Of a stretch of DNA of 64,000 nucleotides, positions 1-13,474 are shown in pieces. Source of the stretch: Cokeromyces recurvatus (Eukaryota > Mucoromycota > Mucoromycetes > Mucorales > Mucoraceae); assembly GCF_025118155.1 (NCBI RefSeq), contig NW_026251401.1, positions 310,001 to 374,000 on the forward strand, written 5' to 3'. The notes under the pieces are model-generated. The model did not search any database and was not told the origin of the DNA. It saw only the letters and a program-made list of their open reading frames with translations. Position numbers and translations under genes: made by a program. Position 1 is the first letter of the stretch; every line of letters starts with the position of its first letter.

Positions 1-3000
1 AGATTAAATCGAATCGGTTGAATACTAAATACTTCAAAGTACATTTGAGCAATGTTATTCTCTGGTTTGATATCAGGGATATCAGTTGTAAATTCCCATA
101 ATTTGCTATGTTCTTCTTCTTCCTTTTGTCCGGTTTTAGGACCTTCAATATGTATAAAATTCATAATTGCATACACAAATGATTCTTCTATTTCAATACT
201 CATTTCTTGTAATAGTATAGAAAAATATTTAAAGTAAATAACACCATGTGAGTCATCCTTGACACGATCTAAAGCCATCTGGACAGTAGGTAATATCTGA
301 TTCTCTTTACGATTGCCACCGTTATTAGTCAAATTGGTAGGATAAAGCAGAATGGGGAAAACGGATCCATACATTTGATTGTCAATCTGTACCCAATCAA
401 TATTCCAACGTAATGAATGATATAAATTAGAATCCGTCAGTTTTAGATTAATACCTCTAAGGGTAGCATAAGCTATTTCCTGTAACTGTTGATTGATTAA
501 CGAGATGCCTACTTCTTTTAATTGAATTTGGAAGATAGCGTTTATAGTCATGTCTATATCTACTGCCTCGAATCCTTCCTTAGTCACTGAATCAACAGAG
601 GTCACTGAACTCGCTGAGCTTACGCGAGATAGATGACCTGAGGAGGAGGAGGAGGAGGAGGAGACAGGTTTGAAATGGCTTTCACTTTGGCTGAAGGGTG
701 TCAATTCAAGTACACGTGTTGTACCAACCATCTTTGTATCAATGGACGTGATGACTTGTTTCCCATCACGCGTTGTATGACGGAAAGGTAACATACTACC
801 AATCTCTTGTAAATTGATGCTTCGTTCTCTTCCATTAATATTCACTATAATTTTCTTATCTTTATAATCAGGTAAATCCCAAGAATAAGGAACCGTTTGT
901 TGAGCAGGTAAACGATATCGTTTTATACGTGGATTACGAACAGGTATTGAACTATAATCATCTCTGAGACCAACGGGGTCCTCTTGATAAAATATGATAT
1001 CTTCATCGGTTTTATTCACTAGTAAATAGGGCCAATGATCTTCCTTGTTCAAGACAATGAAAATAATCGCATCTTGAATCACTGTAGTCACCCTGACCAG
1101 CGTATCTTGTTCATTAAAATTATTTGAAAGTCGAATGTGCACATCACCAATATCTTGAATATTGAATGGTGCAGACCAGGCGTTACTATAACCTTCCAGT
1201 TTGATTGTCAATTGCTTTTCATTCTGAACGCGCATATTATAAAGCGGAATTCGTTGTTTAGCTTCCAAGATATAATCTGATTTAGTTTCAGGTACACGAT
1301 AACGGATATTTTCATCCATTTGATTGCTTAATACAAACCGAGGTGTAATCGTAATCGTCTTTGTCAGCTTAAATTTACCCTGTCCTTCTTGTACATGAAT
1401 ACCAACATGGATTTCTTCTGAATGACCTTGATTTGGTAGAGCAACATCATAAACAGTACCAATAGCTTCAAAACTCAATGGTTGACTCCATTCCGTTGTA
1501 TCCACTCGAATCAATGTTCGATTACGATTATCAATATTGGGATAAGAATATAAAAATGGCTCAGGTGTAGGTCCTGGTCGACTGATGACGATATTTTCAT
1601 TAGTTGAATAAAATGCTTCAGACCAAGCAAGTTTCTCCTTGAAGCTGATTGGTAGGCCTGTCTTATTCAAGATAACATAAGGACTGAAGATACTATACTT
1701 TCTAGCTCCTCCTGAATCAGGTATATCAACTGTGTTGATGCAAATATTTAATTTACTCTTATTATCCTTGTTGACTAACTCAATTGAGTGATCAATATCC
1801 AAGTCATCTGTTCTTTTCGTACTAATGATGGCATATTCACTACGCTGATAATCCGTATCCGGCATCTCTATCCTTAAAAGTACTAAATGATTGTTTTCGA
1901 TAACATGAATTGGTGTCACGCCACCTTTACGCAGATAGGAGCTGAAGTCTTGACCAGACGTTTTATCAACAATGCGAAAATTGAAATTAAATGGCAGCAA
2001 ATTTTCAATCTCAATAGGTGCACTAAGACGAATAGCCATAGCAGGATATTGTCCAAATAATATGCTTTTTTTATCTAGACGTGCAGCAATTTGAAAGATA
2101 AAGGAAGGTATACCATTATCTTCAGGAGCACAGTTGAATGTATTGGGTGGCTTGACTGGATTAGCAAAATCTCTCCAATGGAAAGCTTTCTCTGGCCAAC
2201 GGTAACCGAAGCCAGCTATTATTATCATTTTTTTTTTTTTTTTTTTTTTTTTGAAAAAAAAAGTGTTAATATATTCACCATACTTTATTATTGTTCCTTT
2301 TTTTTTTCCTTACCATCGGGTCGAATAAGAAACTTATTTGTATATGCTTCTTCAATAGGAATAGGATAATCTTCACCAGGAGGAATCTTTTTGATCGCCT
2401 TACTTATTTTACCATTAGGATTAACAGATGCAATATCAACAGATACCAAAGTTCTGTTTTCAATAACAAGCGATGATCGAATCGTAACAATCTTGATATT
2501 ATCTACCAACTTGACCTCAAAAACAATACGATGTTGAACTTGATTAATCATAGGACGAAGATCATGCATATGCTCTCCTTCTCTATTAAGATTAATCTTT
2601 CGAAGACTCTCCCAGATAGCTCCTTCAATTTGAATATTTAATTCATTGCTAGTAAAAGTGGTCGTTTCACGTCGCTTTTTCCAGTCTTCAAACCACCATG
2701 GTAAGTTACCTCCATTTTTTATCTCCTTAATAGTAGGTTCATCAGTTGTGTTCCAAACCATGATGTTGTACCCTGTTCGATTTCTCAATTCATAGGGTGC
2801 AACACGCCCTCTTTCGCCACTGTAAACAGCATTCTGTTGTTCATCCAACAAACGTAACGTGCTAATGGAACTTTCCAAAAATGTATGAGTAATATTCAAA
2901 TTCAAGTTGGAATTAGAAATAATTTTGACTTTCAAGGGATCATTTTTGATAACTGGATTACGATTGAACTCTAGTCCAAAGTTCCATGGCTCTAGAAGGG

Positions 3001-6000
3001 GTTCCCAATGAGAATTTTTAATATTAAAATAATTGATATACGATTGGAAATCGACAGTGGCTGATAAATCCTTCGACCAATTAGCAATCTCCAAATTAAA
3101 GGGGCTCAAGTTCATATCAATCATGGGTGTTTCATGAAGCTCCTCAATCAAAATAATCTGTGCCCCTTGAAAGGAAATACGGAGTGATTCCTCTGCCAGT
3201 GCTATTTCGTTTAAGCGGTTGATTTCTGTAGCAGATAAAAGACCTTTTTGTGTATTGTTCATATTAGATGTCAATTGATTTGGAGCATTATTAATACTGG
3301 CATTATATAGTTCATAGGCCTTATTGAAGATATCTGTCACTAGCATCACATCGCGGTAAGAGAGACGCAAGACGAGAGGATCAATATTGATCACAAAATC
3401 TGTTAAAAGACCACCTTTGTCGTTTCTGGAGTTCCCATTCATAGATAGATTAACATCAAATGGCTGAATAAAACGCAATGTGGATTTATTTCTTATGTCC
3501 ATACGACATAAAAACATACCCATTTGTTTAATGACAAGCGCTATCTTTGTCTGTTGAGTAATCATAACCTCTTTGGCTGATAGAACTACAGCTTCAGAGT
3601 CTGCACGATCAGGATCAGCTAATAAAATAAATTCAGCATTTATTATATTTAAGAGATAAGAGAGGTCTATTCCTTGCGGTTGCTCTTCAATATTTTGTTG
3701 ATTGACATCCTCTTGGCCGTTATGTTGGCTAGCTTCAGTATTGAATGGTAAAGTGAAGAAATTGTAAAGTAAGAAGCTATGATCTAATGACAAAATAACT
3801 CTTGGGTCCTTGATTGTAATGATCATGATTCCCGAACGAATAGGATCTGGCTCATTCAGATCTAACTGAAGTTCAAATTGGTGTCCTTCTTTAATGACAG
3901 GCACAATATTTTTGAATTTGCTACGAATACCTGATCTCGTGTCATCTACAGTTAAAGAACGAACAACCAAATTGAGATTCATACAGTCATCCTTAAACAT
4001 ATTAAAGGTAGCTTCCATATTATTTAATGCGAAATAAGCCAAACTAGGTGGTTCTTGAATGTTGCCTTTAGCATCTTTATTATCCATGTAAATCTCCAAG
4101 CCTATGGTTTGAGCATTTAGGCTGAAACGAATGCGGGGTAATTCCTTTGATCTGTCCTTTTCAGTAAACGTCTCTGTTGGTCTTTTGTATACAGTTGATT
4201 CCTTTATATTTCCAAGAGACGTATTGACCAACATATTGTTTGTGGACTTATTCTCATCTATTTCTTCATTAGAGTCATACGAAAAAACACGAGAGAACAT
4301 ATTGATAGCTTCCATTAAAAATAAATACTGCCTCTCTGTTAAACGCATGGAGATATCTTTAATTTGACCACAAATATTAATGTCAGGACGATGGGCCGAT
4401 GTCTCTAAAGGAATTTTGATATCTAAATTCAAGTCAGTATCAGCCACAATAGGTAACGTTTGCAATTGTGTTGAAAAATGAAACTTGGATGTGAGATTAA
4501 TAGCTCGTAAGCCTGCCTTGATGGTATTGATGCAACCGTCTTCTTCATCTGCAAATGTGTTGAATGCCCAAATCTCACCCAAATGAGCAACCACAACATC
4601 TGAAGGATGTTGGTGGTATTCAGGAAATAAGACAACTGGTGTCTTAATGATAACATCAAAATGCATTTTCGTCGCTACCTCTCCAAGTTGTTGAGCAGAC
4701 TCTAAAGCTGCTTGTCGAGCCATATCGTACATAGCTTTCATTTCCGCAAATTTACTCAGATAATCCATAAATTGATGAAGTGGTTGTTCCAAGAAATTAA
4801 ATTGAGCAGAACCCATACGAACATAAAGTGCATGATCATAGCCCGGATAACCTCCTCGTCCATCATTGATATATGAGTTGTATCGAAGATCAATTAATTC
4901 TTCACCTTGAATGGTTAAAAGCTGATTATTGCTCATATTTTTAGTTCCATGATTCGAATTTGGCAAGTTATTTGTCAGGGTAAAGTTAGCGAATTTAGCA
5001 GCCACATTAACTTGTCCATCAACGACGATAGTAGATAAGTCACCTAACGATAACTCACCAGTTGCTAACCTAACGCCATCATTATTAAGAACAAAATTAA
5101 CACTATCCAATAAGAGACGAAGATAGATACTACTGCCTTCATTGTTTAAATTCTCTGCCGATGGAAGAGGCGCTTGACTTAATGGCAGCTCAACATCTGT
5201 TGAATTTGAAGATTCAATTGATGTGATACTGTTTGATGTACTAGTAGTCTCTTCATCAACAAATGTATGCAATATGAAATTGTATAAAGTCAATACAGAA
5301 CTTTGCGTTACAATGAAATTCAATGTTGAGAGTGTTACATGAACGGTTTGATCAATTCCTTTGTATTTGCTCATATATTCAGGACTGGCTTTATCACATC
5401 GAGTATATTCTACATTGACCAAATTTTTTATATTTGCTTCAGGTTGTGTTTCATCAGATTGAAAGGCATACTGATCTGATGTAATGAGGTATTTGAATTC
5501 ATTCCCATGTTTCATACGATCAGTCACATCTAAGGACTCTAAGGAAACATTGACTGACATATCCATAGGTCTCATCTTTAAGTTTAAAATTAAGTTTTGC
5601 AAGTCCACCTCGCACAATAAAGTCTCTGAAATAAGACTACTAGTGGTATCTTGTTTCTGTGACTCTAAAACATTGGCGAGTACACGATCCACTTTAAAAT
5701 CGAGTTCGAATACCCGTTCTTCAATGTTAATTGTTTCTTTCTTTTCTGTGCCATGACTAGAGTTTCTAGCCATTTCTGTTCCTTCTATATTTATTGTCTT
5801 ATCAACAGAGGAATTCTCTTTGAGTTCACTATCTAATTCGCTATCTGTATCAAAGAAAATATCTTCATGTCCTTCTGTCCATAAATGTGTATTCAATAAT
5901 TCAAACCATTGATAATCCTTCCCATTTTTTCCTAACACATTGGTATAAGGGTATTGTATGTTCAAATTTTGTTCATCATTGCTACCCAATATACCAGAGG

Positions 6001-9000
6001 CTTCAATCAAACGTGGTAACTGCATAATAGCGCGATATTTGGTATCTGAAAAATTAACTTTCAATAGTGGCAAATGGCCTGATATCTTAAATCGTGGCAT
6101 TTCAATTGATTTTCGGATAATACATAACTCCATTAAGAATGTCATATCGATAGGGTCTACAAAGTGAAGATAGCTGAGTTCATCTCGAGGTCTACGTACT
6201 TGTACTAAACAGGTCTCAATCGAATCACCCACAAGTATTTTAGTTTGAGTTAACTGTACAGTAAATCTGTCATACATGAGGTCTCGCAGTTTAGCGGTAT
6301 CATCTATTGTTGATTTTGATTTCATTAATGCCAAAGCCTCAGGAGGAGCCAAGTTACTCTCAACATTAATATGACCTGCATCAATGACAATACCACGTGA
6401 TTCAATGGAAGTACAATCTTCAGGAATGATGATGACAGGTGCATCCATATCAATTTGTAAATCAATGGTTGTATGCTGATCTAATGCAAATTCTAAACTT
6501 GCGCGTGTTTGGTTTTTAATATCCTCCAATGTGTCACCTGCCACTTCAATCAAAGCATTAATACTATCAGCGCTTGTCTCAGGAGGTGTAAAGAAGTCAA
6601 TAATTTCATAAATAACCAATGGATTATAAACAATATCAATGTTACGCATAAATAATGCAATTGCATTGTCCGCACGATTATCCAATGGCTTATATTCAAA
6701 TTTAATAGTGAAAAATGGATCATTTACAGAATCCTTAATAAGTGCATTTGCCAAAGATGATTTTCTTCTTTTTCGTATTCCTTCATTATCTTTATCTTTT
6801 GCACTCATTAGTTTGTAATAAGGTGAATCGATACGCTGACCATCGTATAAGCAAAGGTCACCAAGTGTAGCAGTCGCTGTCAGGGATTGAATATATTTAA
6901 TCATACCTAGCGAGACATTATCGAAGACAAGCGAAATCAAATCGACATGATTTTTATGAGGATTTTTACGTACAGTAAATGTGCCTTTGTTAAGTGAAGT
7001 GCTTAAAGATAATAACATTGTCTATTTTTTTTAGAAAATAAATAAGTTCAATATAAAGTTATATAAATATCTATATTATTATTATTCGTTTCTTTAAACT
7101 TACATCTTTTGGTAAATCAACAGAGGCTGCTATAGCAGCTTTATCAGCATCATAATCAATAACATCATAGAATTCACGTTTTTGTTCCTCAGTAAAGATC
7201 AACTCGTCATCCTCAGAGATATTATTCTGTTAAAAAAAAAAGGAGGGGAAATAAGCATTGCATAAATACGTATATATACTTATATATATGTATGTATGTG
7301 TGTATGTATATATGTCTATTTTTGTTACAATCCTTACGTTTAATGAATTTGATGTAGAGTTTGATCCAGACCACCAATTAGTGATACTCCAACCCTGCTT
7401 ACTTTTATTTTTTTCAGCTTCTTCTTTACGTCGCTTCTCAATAGCAGCTACATCAAACAAAAAATAAATATTTAATCATGAAAAGGAAAAGAGAATGAAG
7501 TTAACTTTTTTTTTCTTTTTTCTTTTTTTACCTAATCGTGCTTTCTCACTACGGAGCTTAGGCTTTGCCAAACTACGATAAAATCGAAGGTCTTCATAAC
7601 TTAATTCCCATTCTAATTGCTTTAGTCTTTCCAACTGTTCCAGAGAAGCTCTATCTAATTTATGCTGTACATAGCATTCAACATATTCCTTTCGATCATC
7701 TCTTCTCTTCTTTAAACGATTCCAAGTCCAACGCTGATTACGTTCATGTATTTCCGATAATACAGCATTGCCTGCAAACCTGAAATATTCAAGTGGATTT
7801 GATTTAGGTTTCACTTCAGGTGGTGGATGAAGATGCTTATATTTCTGCTTTTTAAGATAGGAATGAAAAAGGTCAATCATCAAGATGGTATCTCTATATT
7901 GTTCATTATCAACAGTAAATGAAAGTTCGTCAAATAAGAGAGCTGCATCGATTTTAGGCGTGCTACCTCCAAAATTCTTAAATAACTTGACTCGGCCTGT
8001 TCCTGATACTGGTTTCAAAACATATTGATGTTCTATTGGTATATGATTCTTTGTGGCAATCTATTGTATTTATATGTATGTATATGTTTGAAGGCAAATA
8101 AATGATTTTTAGGTGAATACTACTTGTATAAAAATATATACATATATGCTAATATCGAAAAAAAAAAGTACCAAATTTTTAAACAACGAATGGTTTTCAT
8201 TTTGAGATAAAGTTGATGTATTTGTATCCCAATAAATAGTCAATGATTCTAAAGTAACCAACTATTTTTTTGATTATTTAAAATAAGGAGATATTAGATT
8301 TCCTAATGACTCTTTATGTGTGTATCTTTTACCTTATGGATAATATTCACGGCTTCACTTATTGTATTTGCAATCCAATTTTCATCTGTCGTAATAGCAG
8401 ACAATTCACTCAACGTAATACCTGCAGCAAATTGATGATCAGTAGAAATATTATCTTCGTATCGGACATGTATATTTGTAATAGAAAACTGCAGATTATT
8501 TAAAATCTTTATTAAAAGTTGATTAGCAAATGTATCATTTTTAGCATCTTGTGATATATCATGCTGATTTGTATCTATTGTAATTTCTGCATTTTCTAGT
8601 TTTCTCATTTTAGCTTCCTGGTCTCTTTGTGCAAGCTCCTCTGCAGTCATCTAGATAATAATTTATGTGTATACACATATTTTTTTTTTTAAAAAAAAAT
8701 GCGCGGGCAAAAAAATAAAAATAAATAAATGAATAAAAGTTTGAACCTTAAATAAATAAATAAATATTTACAGTGGACTCATTCCTTGGAACTGCTAAAA
8801 CAAAGACATCATTGACATTAATTACAACAGGCTTTCCTCTTAAATTATTCCAGGGAATAGTTAAAGTAAGTTCACCAAGATAACCTTATATTATTATCAT
8901 TATTATTTAAAAAAAGGCATTAATAGGTTGAATAGAAACAATATATGCAGCATTAGGTAATTAAAATGGAGTTAACAATTACCTTCCAAGACATCGACAG

Positions 9001-9245
9001 GTAAATTAAGTTTATCTAATGCATCTCGTCGAAGTTTAAGATCACGTAGAGTTACCTGGCCTTATATTACATATATATTTATGTTTATATTATTTAATCA
9101 CTTTTTATTTGACTTTATTATTGTTCCTTTTTTATTATGTTATTATACCTGACCAGATTCCAACTTTAAGCTGACTGTAATTCAAATTAGAGACATAGGC
9201 ACCTAAAACTCTATTCAATAGAGTAGAGACAATGGACTCTAACAT
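1..9245 (-). CDS. VPS13: VPS13-family lipid transfer protein (3' end outside window)
   Basis: VPS13 proteins are rod-like bridges that move lipids between membranes at contact sites. The start [20 protein letters not shown] at 9245 is the classic chorein N-terminus and is followed by the [17 protein letters not shown] and [15 protein letters not shown] motifs. I read ten exons: 9149-9245, 8983-9060, 8772-8884, 8333-8650, 8172-8261, 7532-8060, 7338-7447, 7104-7226, 2314-7021 and 1-2215. They stay in frame for about 2,790 residues. Exon 9 alone encodes 1,569 codons. Exon 10 holds the SHR-binding region of the family (for example [16 protein letters not shown] and [20 protein letters not shown]) and a serine run encoded by a GGA-type repeat near 640-663. 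The family is about 3,100 residues long, so the last few hundred residues, with the C-terminal membrane-binding domains, lie beyond base 1. The intron at 2216-2313 carries a T/A tract. Identification is very secure; the exact ends of the small exons are less so. Confidence 0.95.
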
Positions 9246-9432
9246 TTCTTAGTGTTCAATTTAGACAACTTGTATAATAATAATAATAAGAATAATAATA
9301 AAAATAAAAACAATAAAGACTGATAGAATGCGGTATTAAGATTATGCAATTTTATATTCCATGTGTGTTTCTTTTTTTTTTAAAAAAAAAAATAAAAATG
9401 ACATAATAATTATTGTTCTTGAATTATAGGCT

Positions 9433-9433
<1 letters not shown>

Positions 9434-9466
<33 letters not shown>
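9434..9466. repeat. poly-A tract, 33 nt
   Basis: An uninterrupted run of A lies in the 243-bp spacer between the VPS13 start (9245) and the CASP stop (9489). It is one of many such tracts in the window. Confidence 0.9.
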
Positions 9467-9468
<2 letters not shown>

Positions 9469-9488
9469 GTCGAGTTGTACAACAAGGT

Positions 9489-12316
9489 TTAATTATTTAA
9501 AATTTTATTTGCATCATCATTATTTGTTGGAAAGTTGATAGCTTCGTGATCATGTCGACATTCCCATAAACTAAGTTGATACAAAGTAATGACTACTAAA
9601 AGATGAAGTAGTAATGAATAAACAATGAAAAAATAACGAGACCATTTATGTGAAAATAATATACGCGTCAGATTAAGCGTTAGTTTCTCTGCTGGATTCA
9701 ACGCATTATATCTACGGCTCTCCTCCTATTTATTTGAATAATTTGTAACTATTTTTAATTTCTAGGTACAAGTATTTTTTTTACCTTTTTATGGAACTGA
9801 GTAAAGGGGTTCATACTTTCTTCATATAATTTACTATATTTATCAGATGGATCATCGATTCCCTTATTAAATGAAGTTTTCTTAAAGCTTCGTACAGGCA
9901 TTCTATTCTTATTACTTGATTCTATTGAATCTATATTTACAGCAACAGAGCGATTCTTTATTTGATTTAAAGTTAGAACTTAATACATAGACATACAATA
10001 TATAATACTTACTGTTAAAGGCTTATCATATTGCTGATCTTCTTTCCAGACATGTACAAATTTAAGTCTTTCATATAATTTTATATTATCAGTCTTCAAG
10101 CTTTGTATTTCTGTACGTGCATCTTGTAATGAAGACTCTAAGGTTCGCGTTTGTTCTTCTAACTCTGCATTTCTCTGCCTAAATCTATCTCTTTGGCTCA
10201 TTACGATAGGTAAAATACCTTTATCATCTTTTCCTTTTAATTCACTAGAATACCGCGATACTGCTCCATCTGAAGTACTGTTAGGTGTCCCTAATGGGTT
10301 CTTACTATTTATTGCTTCAATAATGGATGAATCCGATGATTGTTGGCCTACACGAACGAGATCTTCTTCTAAACGTTGGACTAAAATCGTTTTTTCGCTC
10401 AAGGTCTGACCAAGTTGCTCCAATTGTTTTGTCTTTTCTTCATATTCTTCTTGAAGATCAGCAAATGATACTTTAACTTGAGTATATTCATTTTCTAACT
10501 TTTTATTCTTTTCCATCAATTGAAATTCTAGACTATCTTCAACATTATTTCCTTTCTTAAGTACATCGTTTGCTTGAAAATCGTCTTCTCCTGTTGAAAA
10601 TTCGACATACTTGAACAGGAAATTTAATATCCTGGACTTTATTTCCTTTTCTTTTTTTTATTCAAATACCTTCATTATTTGTAATTCACGCTTGATTTCA
10701 TCATAGTCTTCAAAAGACTTTAACTTTTTCTTTAGATTCTCTTTTTCTTCACTCTAACATACATATTTATACTTAATTTTTTGTTGTTAAAATTCAATAG
10801 CAAATTTTACCAACAAATTTATTTCATTTGTTAATTCCTTGATTTTTTTTGTTAATCGTGTTTCGGTTTTGTGAAGTATATCCTTATATGTTTCAACATC
10901 TTTAATCAATTTTGTTATTTCAACGTCATATTGTAATGCTTCATTTCTAATATCTTGATCAATATATATTCATGTCCATCTACAAACTATAATTACCTCT
11001 CATTAACGTTTCTTGATTCAGAAAGCTTTATATTTTCTTGTTTCAAATCTTCCTATACACATAATTGTTATATATACATATATATTTTTTCTTTCATTTA
11101 TCTTTTCGAGAATAGATTGTCATTTTACAATTTGTTTTTCGAATTGAATAATTTTTCCGTTAGCACGTTCAAGATCCATAATAACAATATCCAATTCAGC
11201 TAATTTGCCTATAACTTCTTCATCTATACATAAAAAAAATATATATGTGAATAGATGTTGATAAACATATTCAACATAATGTTATATATATAGTACCATA
11301 TTTTTGATCATGACCAATAAGTTGTGCTTGTGTATCATCATGAGATTGTCTTAATTCAGTCAATTGGTCCAAAGCTTGGTTTAATTGTTTTTGAAGATCA
11401 TACTCTCTATCATGAAATGCAAAGGAATTAATATGCTTTTCTTTTAATTCATTTACATTAATATTACCGTTCTTTGTATTGTCGAATTTTATCATTATAT
11501 TGATCTCTCATTTCTTGCTCTATTGAGCTGGTATCTTTTGACTTCTTTTCGATTAACTATAATATTTATGTCTGTTAAAATGTATACTGGAAAATGTATA
11601 CGACATTTTTACCGAGGCTTCTAAATTTGATACTTTTTGTACCAATTCTAAATTTGTTTTTTCAACTGATTCCAGGCGTTTAATAGTTGCATTTGCTTTT
11701 TCTAACTGTTCTTTCAAATAACTATTTTCGTTTTGTAATTCAGTATTATGAATTATAGAAGCGCTCTGGTCCTTTTTTTTTTTAAAAAAAAAAAAAAGAA
11801 AAAAAAAAAGAAAAGAAAAACGTTAAGTAAACATAAAAAGTGCATAAAAATAGAAAAAGTACCACTGCAGCTTCAAATAATGGAACAGGATCGGGTGCAT
11901 CTGCTAACAGTTTATAAACTGTTAGAAATGCGTTTTCTGCAAATTTTGTGCGTTTAGTAATGTTGTCGATTTCACTTTGATAACCTAATAATATATACAT
12001 TTTGAATACGTAATAGTAAGAAAGAAACCATTCATAAATATTCACCTTTCAAAAGCGGTTTAAACTTTAAAAGTTTATCTTCATCAGGTATTTTTTTAAA
12101 TTCTAACTTAATAAATAAGTTAAATGGCGTTTTAACTATAGAAAAAGATTTTATGCACATACCTCTTGTTTGTTCAGCAAGTTTTTTTCTAGAAACTAAA
12201 CCATCCTTTTGATTTTCAACAATGACAAGACCTTGTTGGTCGAGTTCCTTTTGTAAATTAGAAAGTTGAATTTCTTTCCAATATTGAATTGCGGAAGAGA
12301 ATTTATCTTCACTCAT
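9489..12316 (-). CDS. COY1: CASP/Coy1 Golgi coiled-coil membrane protein
   Basis: CASP (yeast Coy1) is a tail-anchored golgin-like protein of intra-Golgi transport. The start [16 protein letters not shown] is followed by [20 protein letters not shown] and the conserved [16 protein letters not shown] block, spread over exons 12163-12316, 12046-12102 and 11863-11984. The middle consists of many short exons encoding heptad-rich coiled coil (for example 11297-11406, about 10826-10930, and 10010-10616 with [17 protein letters not shown]). The C-terminal exons carry [20 protein letters not shown] and a single membrane segment near [20 protein letters not shown], the CASP_C pattern. Start of the upstream gene (TTC7) is 685 bp away and divergent. 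A small intron between about 11407 and 11493 joins KIRQYKER to EYDLQKQL; translating straight through it gives a false N-terminus. Roughly 13-14 exons; exact ends of the smallest are provisional. Confidence 0.9.
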
Positions 12317-13000
12317 AAAAAGAAATAATAAATAAATAAAAAAAAAAAAAAAAAATTGATTTTTTTTTTTTTTTATTTTTATTCATGATCATTTTTCAGC
12401 GCGTAGCATAATTTACATACCCGCTTGAATCTTACATAATAAGGAATTTAAGCAGTTGAAAAAGAAAAAATAAATAAATTGATAAACTCAAGACTAATAT
12501 AATAAACACACACACACAGAATTAAGTATAGACTATTTTTTAATTGAATAAAGACTTTCACATCTTATAATTTCCTCTTATGTTTATATTGAGAGGAGAA
12601 AGCAAGTTTTTATATTACTTGTTTTAGCTTCGAGGTTTCAATAATAACCCTTTTAAATCTGCATTTAAAAGAAAAAGGTACGAAATCAAATCAATAGGTT
12701 AAATTTTGAGGGTAGAACTTCTTCTTTCTGGTAGTTTTTTATTATGACTAAAAGTAAAGATAGTTGGTCAATCAATTATTATCAGCAAGTTGTTAACTCC
12801 AATAAAAAGGTTTTGACTTCTTCTTCGCTATAAAGTCGCGTTTCGTTTTGTTTAGGACTTTTACCACTGCATATTAAATTTTTCTGTTTTAAATCACATA
12901 CTTTTTTTTTTCTTTTTTTTTCCCATAAAATAATTTTCTTTTTTTTCTTACTCAACTATTACTTGTTCTTCTCCTTTAACCTTTATTTATTCATATAATA
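12317..13000. other. Divergent intergenic region between CASP and TTC7
   Basis: 685 bp of AT-rich DNA between two divergent starts. It holds paired A and T runs at 12338-12374, a short CA repeat near 12508-12518 and pyrimidine tracts at 12901-12950 just ahead of the TTC7 start. No ORF or RNA gene is visible. It is presumably a bidirectional promoter. Confidence 0.5.
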
Positions 13001-13436
13001 ATGGCATCAGCAAAACTAATTCAAATCATTACAGACATCGACATGGCTCGATGTAATAGTAACTGGGCTGTCATACCTGACTTGGCTAGAAAATACAAAA
13101 AATATAATCCAGGTGGAGTAGGTAAGCTATATAAGATTTTTTTTTTAATAATAAATTGATAAACTCTTACTAATACACATATAAAGTATTAGAACAAATC
13201 CTTTTAGTAGAGGCAACTTTTATTCAAACGATAAATGATATACGCTCAACAAATAGGGTTAATTTTGAAAATGATTGTCCATATCACGTTAGCATAGAGT
13301 ATCGATTAGAACCACACTATGTTAAATCATATCAAGATCAATTGATGGCTGCTATTCAACTACCAGATTCAACAAATACAAATAAAACTGAAAAAGAAGT
13401 ATATGCATACATACATACATACATACATACATACAC

Positions 13437-13474
<38 letters not shown>

